DNA from: Austropuccinia psidii
Lineage: Eukaryota > Basidiomycota > Pucciniomycetes > Pucciniales > Sphaerophragmiaceae
Assembly: GCA_023105745.1 (NCBI GenBank)
Contig: JALGQZ010000004.1
Coordinates: 63,895,112 to 63,959,111, forward strand
Reading direction: 5' to 3'
Length of the DNA stretch: 64,000 nt
The notes below the pieces were generated by a model. The model had not been told where the DNA came from. It saw only the letters and a program-made list of their open reading frames with translations, and did no database searches. Both the position numbers and the translations under genes were made by a program. Of the stretch, positions 62,085 through 64,000 are shown one piece after another. How positions within the stretch are numbered: position 1 is the first letter of the stretch; each line of letters begins with the position of its first letter.

Positions 62085-63355
62085 ATGATATCATCATCCA
62101 ACAATAAACTCTCCCCTTCTTTAGCAATTCCTCATCAATTATCTGATCATTTGACTGTTGGGACTCAACCAAATGACCAGATGATTGTCAATCAGCTGAA
62201 TGTTCCCAAACTCCCTTTAATTCCTCATGATGTGAAGAATTTTGGGACTCAACCTCACAATAATAATGATTTAACAGAAGAGAATTCTCTTAATCATAAT
62301 CACCCAAATACCATACAACAAAGAAGAATGCTTTCTTATATAAACCAAACAGCAGGCCAGCTTGACCTTTATAATCTCAACTTCTCCATACTTACACTAG
62401 ACAAGAAGAACAATGAGAATGCCACCTGGTTGAAGCTTCCTCCACACAAACTGCTTCCCAGACCCTATGTACTTATCAATAGACATAAAAAGCCTTATTT
62501 AACTATTTTCATGTATCAAATTCACCCATTCAGCAGTCCAACACCAGTCTTCAATAAACTTCAAAAATTGATCATAACATTAAATAAGCTTGCGAACAAC
62601 TGTCACAATATCACCACTAACTCTGATATGCTTGATTGCATTATGAAAGGAATAGGATTTTTTCAGGGTTCTGATTCTGGTAAATCCTCTGAGGTTTATG
62701 CAAGGAAAGCAGGCTTGACCAAAAAAACAATTGATGAATATAATGAGCAATGGTCAACACTTCAAGAATTTGATGAATTCATTCACTCCCAAATTCAAGG
62801 ATTTTCAAATAATGCACTTAAAGAAAATCAAGAAATCATAAATGCAGCCAGTTTGCCAAACTTCAGCCAACTTGAATGGCATTCCAACAAATCACCGAAT
62901 TTCAAAACTTATTCAAATTTTATAGTTACTTTCAATGGCTTCCACAATAAACCACATCCTGATAATAAGGACATCAATTCATGGTTATATGGTATATTCT
63001 ATTTTATCAATAAAAACAATTTCATTCCAACTCCTACATATTTTACACCCTCTGGGCATGAATTATCATTTCCCAACCATAAATTGATTTTTGATTTTTC
63101 CAAAAAGAAGTAATTTTTGAGATACTCTGGAAAATTTATGAACTTCTTCATCAAACAACCAAGCCAGCAAAAGAATTTATTGAACACCAATCCATAACAC
63201 ACTTTTGCTGTTCTTTTAAAATAAAAAAGAAATTATTTCTTACAGGACAAAAATTCAAACAACTCAGCTCTGAAGAAATTGAAACAAAATTCAACAGTCA
63301 AATCATGTGGAATGAACAGGAGAACAAAATATTACCTAAAAATAAAAGCTTGTAA
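62085..63355 (+). pseudogene. Tet/JBP-like 2OG-Fe(II) oxygenase, one frameshift
   Basis: The first 342 codons start at ATG 62085. The N-terminal ~100 residues are Asn/Ser/His-rich. The core follows: IMKGIGFFQG, YARKAGLTKKTIDEYNEQW, FIVTFNGFHNKPHPDNKD with an HxD iron-binding pair (His291, Asp293), and SWLYGIFYFI. A TAA follows five A's at 63102-63106; one more A would continue the frame for 82 codons with EILWKIYELLHQTTKP (likely distal iron His) and THFCCSFKI. It resembles the Tet-like oxygenases expanded in rusts, which are thought to act on 5-methylcytosine; here this is inference from motifs. It may be a pseudogene, or functional if the A-run is a sequence error. It lies convergent to a Harbinger nuclease. 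Confidence 0.65.
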
Positions 63356-63537
63356 ATATTTTAGATTATATATATTTACACAATTTATAATTATGATCCA
63401 ATTCCAGTCTTAACATTTACCGATCCATAGACATGGATTGAAAATGTATTACAAATATTGGTCTTCAGATAATTCTCTTCAAAAATAAACATTTTTTATT
63501 AATCTTAAAACATGGTCAGTGCTTGTAATTCATCTAT

Positions 63538-63886
63538 TCATTTATTCCTGAACCAATCTAAAGTGTAGGGCTTGACTCTTTCATGCATATTCAAATGGCT
63601 GTTTTTATCATCTTTTCGTGTGATATTTTGGATCTTGGGGGGATCATTATCCTCATATAAATCACTCCATTTGTAACCTACTTGTGCTAATAGATTATGC
63701 AATATAACACAGGTTACCACCCACTGTACAAATAATTGCACCTCTTGCACATTATGCATTTGATTTTGCATCTCACGCAAAGATTACCACTGCCCTTTCA
63801 AAACACCAATGGAATTTTTAATCCATACTTTTGATCTTGCCAAACATAGATTGAATTTTTTATTATCTTCTGAGTGGGATGTTACA
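63538..63886 (-). pseudogene. HARBI1/PIF-Harbinger-like nuclease, C-terminal fragment
   Basis: Minus-strand reading from the LTR junction: FNLCLARSKVWIKNSIGVLKGQW, TAA, SLREMQNQMHNV and then FVQWVVTCVILHNLLAQVG. These match the end of DDE_4-type Harbinger transposases (IGVLKGRW...SLRE...ILHN). The usual catalytic Glu ahead of the IG motif appears as Lys (WIKN), there is an in-frame stop, and the upstream part is cut by the LTR at 63887. It cannot cut DNA as it stands. Confidence 0.7.
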
Positions 63887-64000
63887 TGTAAGGTTTGACT
63901 ATGAAACAATAAGTAAAAATTACTAATATTTTACTTATTGTACTATGAATGTCCTTATAAATGAAATAAATAAGATAAAAATAATTATAATAATAAAGAA
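63887..64000 (-). repeat. Family B LTR, reverse orientation, running off the window
   Basis: TGTAAGGTTTGACTATGAAAC is the reverse of the family B LTR end at 14760. The flank TTACA (63882-63886) is one target copy; the other lies beyond the window. Confidence 0.9.

Overview
The window looks like nuclear DNA of a rust fungus (Pucciniales). It is very AT-rich and built almost entirely of nested Ty3/Gypsy LTR retrotransposons. The Gag and Pol proteins, the Tet-like oxygenase and the Myb/SANT plus Harbinger remnants resemble families I know from Austropuccinia psidii (myrtle rust). That species assignment is recalled family resemblance, not a search result. No intact single-copy host gene, tRNA, rRNA or CRISPR array was recognised.

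Layout. Element 1 (1-9739, minus) is a decayed family A Gypsy element cut by the left window edge. 9740-11340 is an old LTR relic, followed by a tandem array of about 115-bp units (11447-11960). Element 2 (12795-25553, plus, duplicated target ATACA) is a heavily decayed family B element. Its 3' LTR has been split by a solo LTR of the same family (22038-24023, target ATATG). Element 5 (26150-49772, minus) is an old family C Gypsy copy that was later broken by two insertions: element 4 (27430-36898, plus, family C, target TTCTT) and element 3 (37330-47395, plus, family A, target TCATT). Element 4 itself carries a 553-bp solo LTR in its integrase (33193-33745, target GTAAA). 49773-59291 holds no recognisable gene apart from an LTR relic ending at 58683. 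The right end has a broken Myb/SANT-like gene (59646-60930), a Tet/JBP-like 2OG-Fe(II) oxygenase with one frameshift (62085-63355) and a Harbinger nuclease fragment (63538-63886, minus). The nuclease fragment is cut by another family B LTR that runs off the end.

How the parts work. Element 3 is the only one that looks intact and recently active: its LTRs differ by about six substitutions plus two indels, and it has a 1754-codon Gag-Pol frame. Comparison with elements 1 and 2 shows that the frame ahead of Gag-Pol is not an N-terminal extension. It is a separate, spliced 282-residue ORF1 with two small introns and a start codon that appears to be split by the first. Its TGA overlaps the Gag-Pol ATG as ATGA. 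Families A and B have a TGG-type primer site after the 5' LTR.

Family C (elements 4 and 5) has no TGG there. The sequence just inside its LTR is complementary over 14 nt to a stretch of its own LTR close to the likely RNA 5' end, and one base pair is swapped in a compensatory way between elements 4 and 5. This is the pattern expected of Tf1-like self-priming. Element 4 also joins Gag to Pol through a canonical -1 slippery heptamer (GGGAAAA) directly before the gag stop. The most novel points are the ORF1 structure, the covarying self-primer and the Myb/SANT + Tet-like + Harbinger nuclease cluster.
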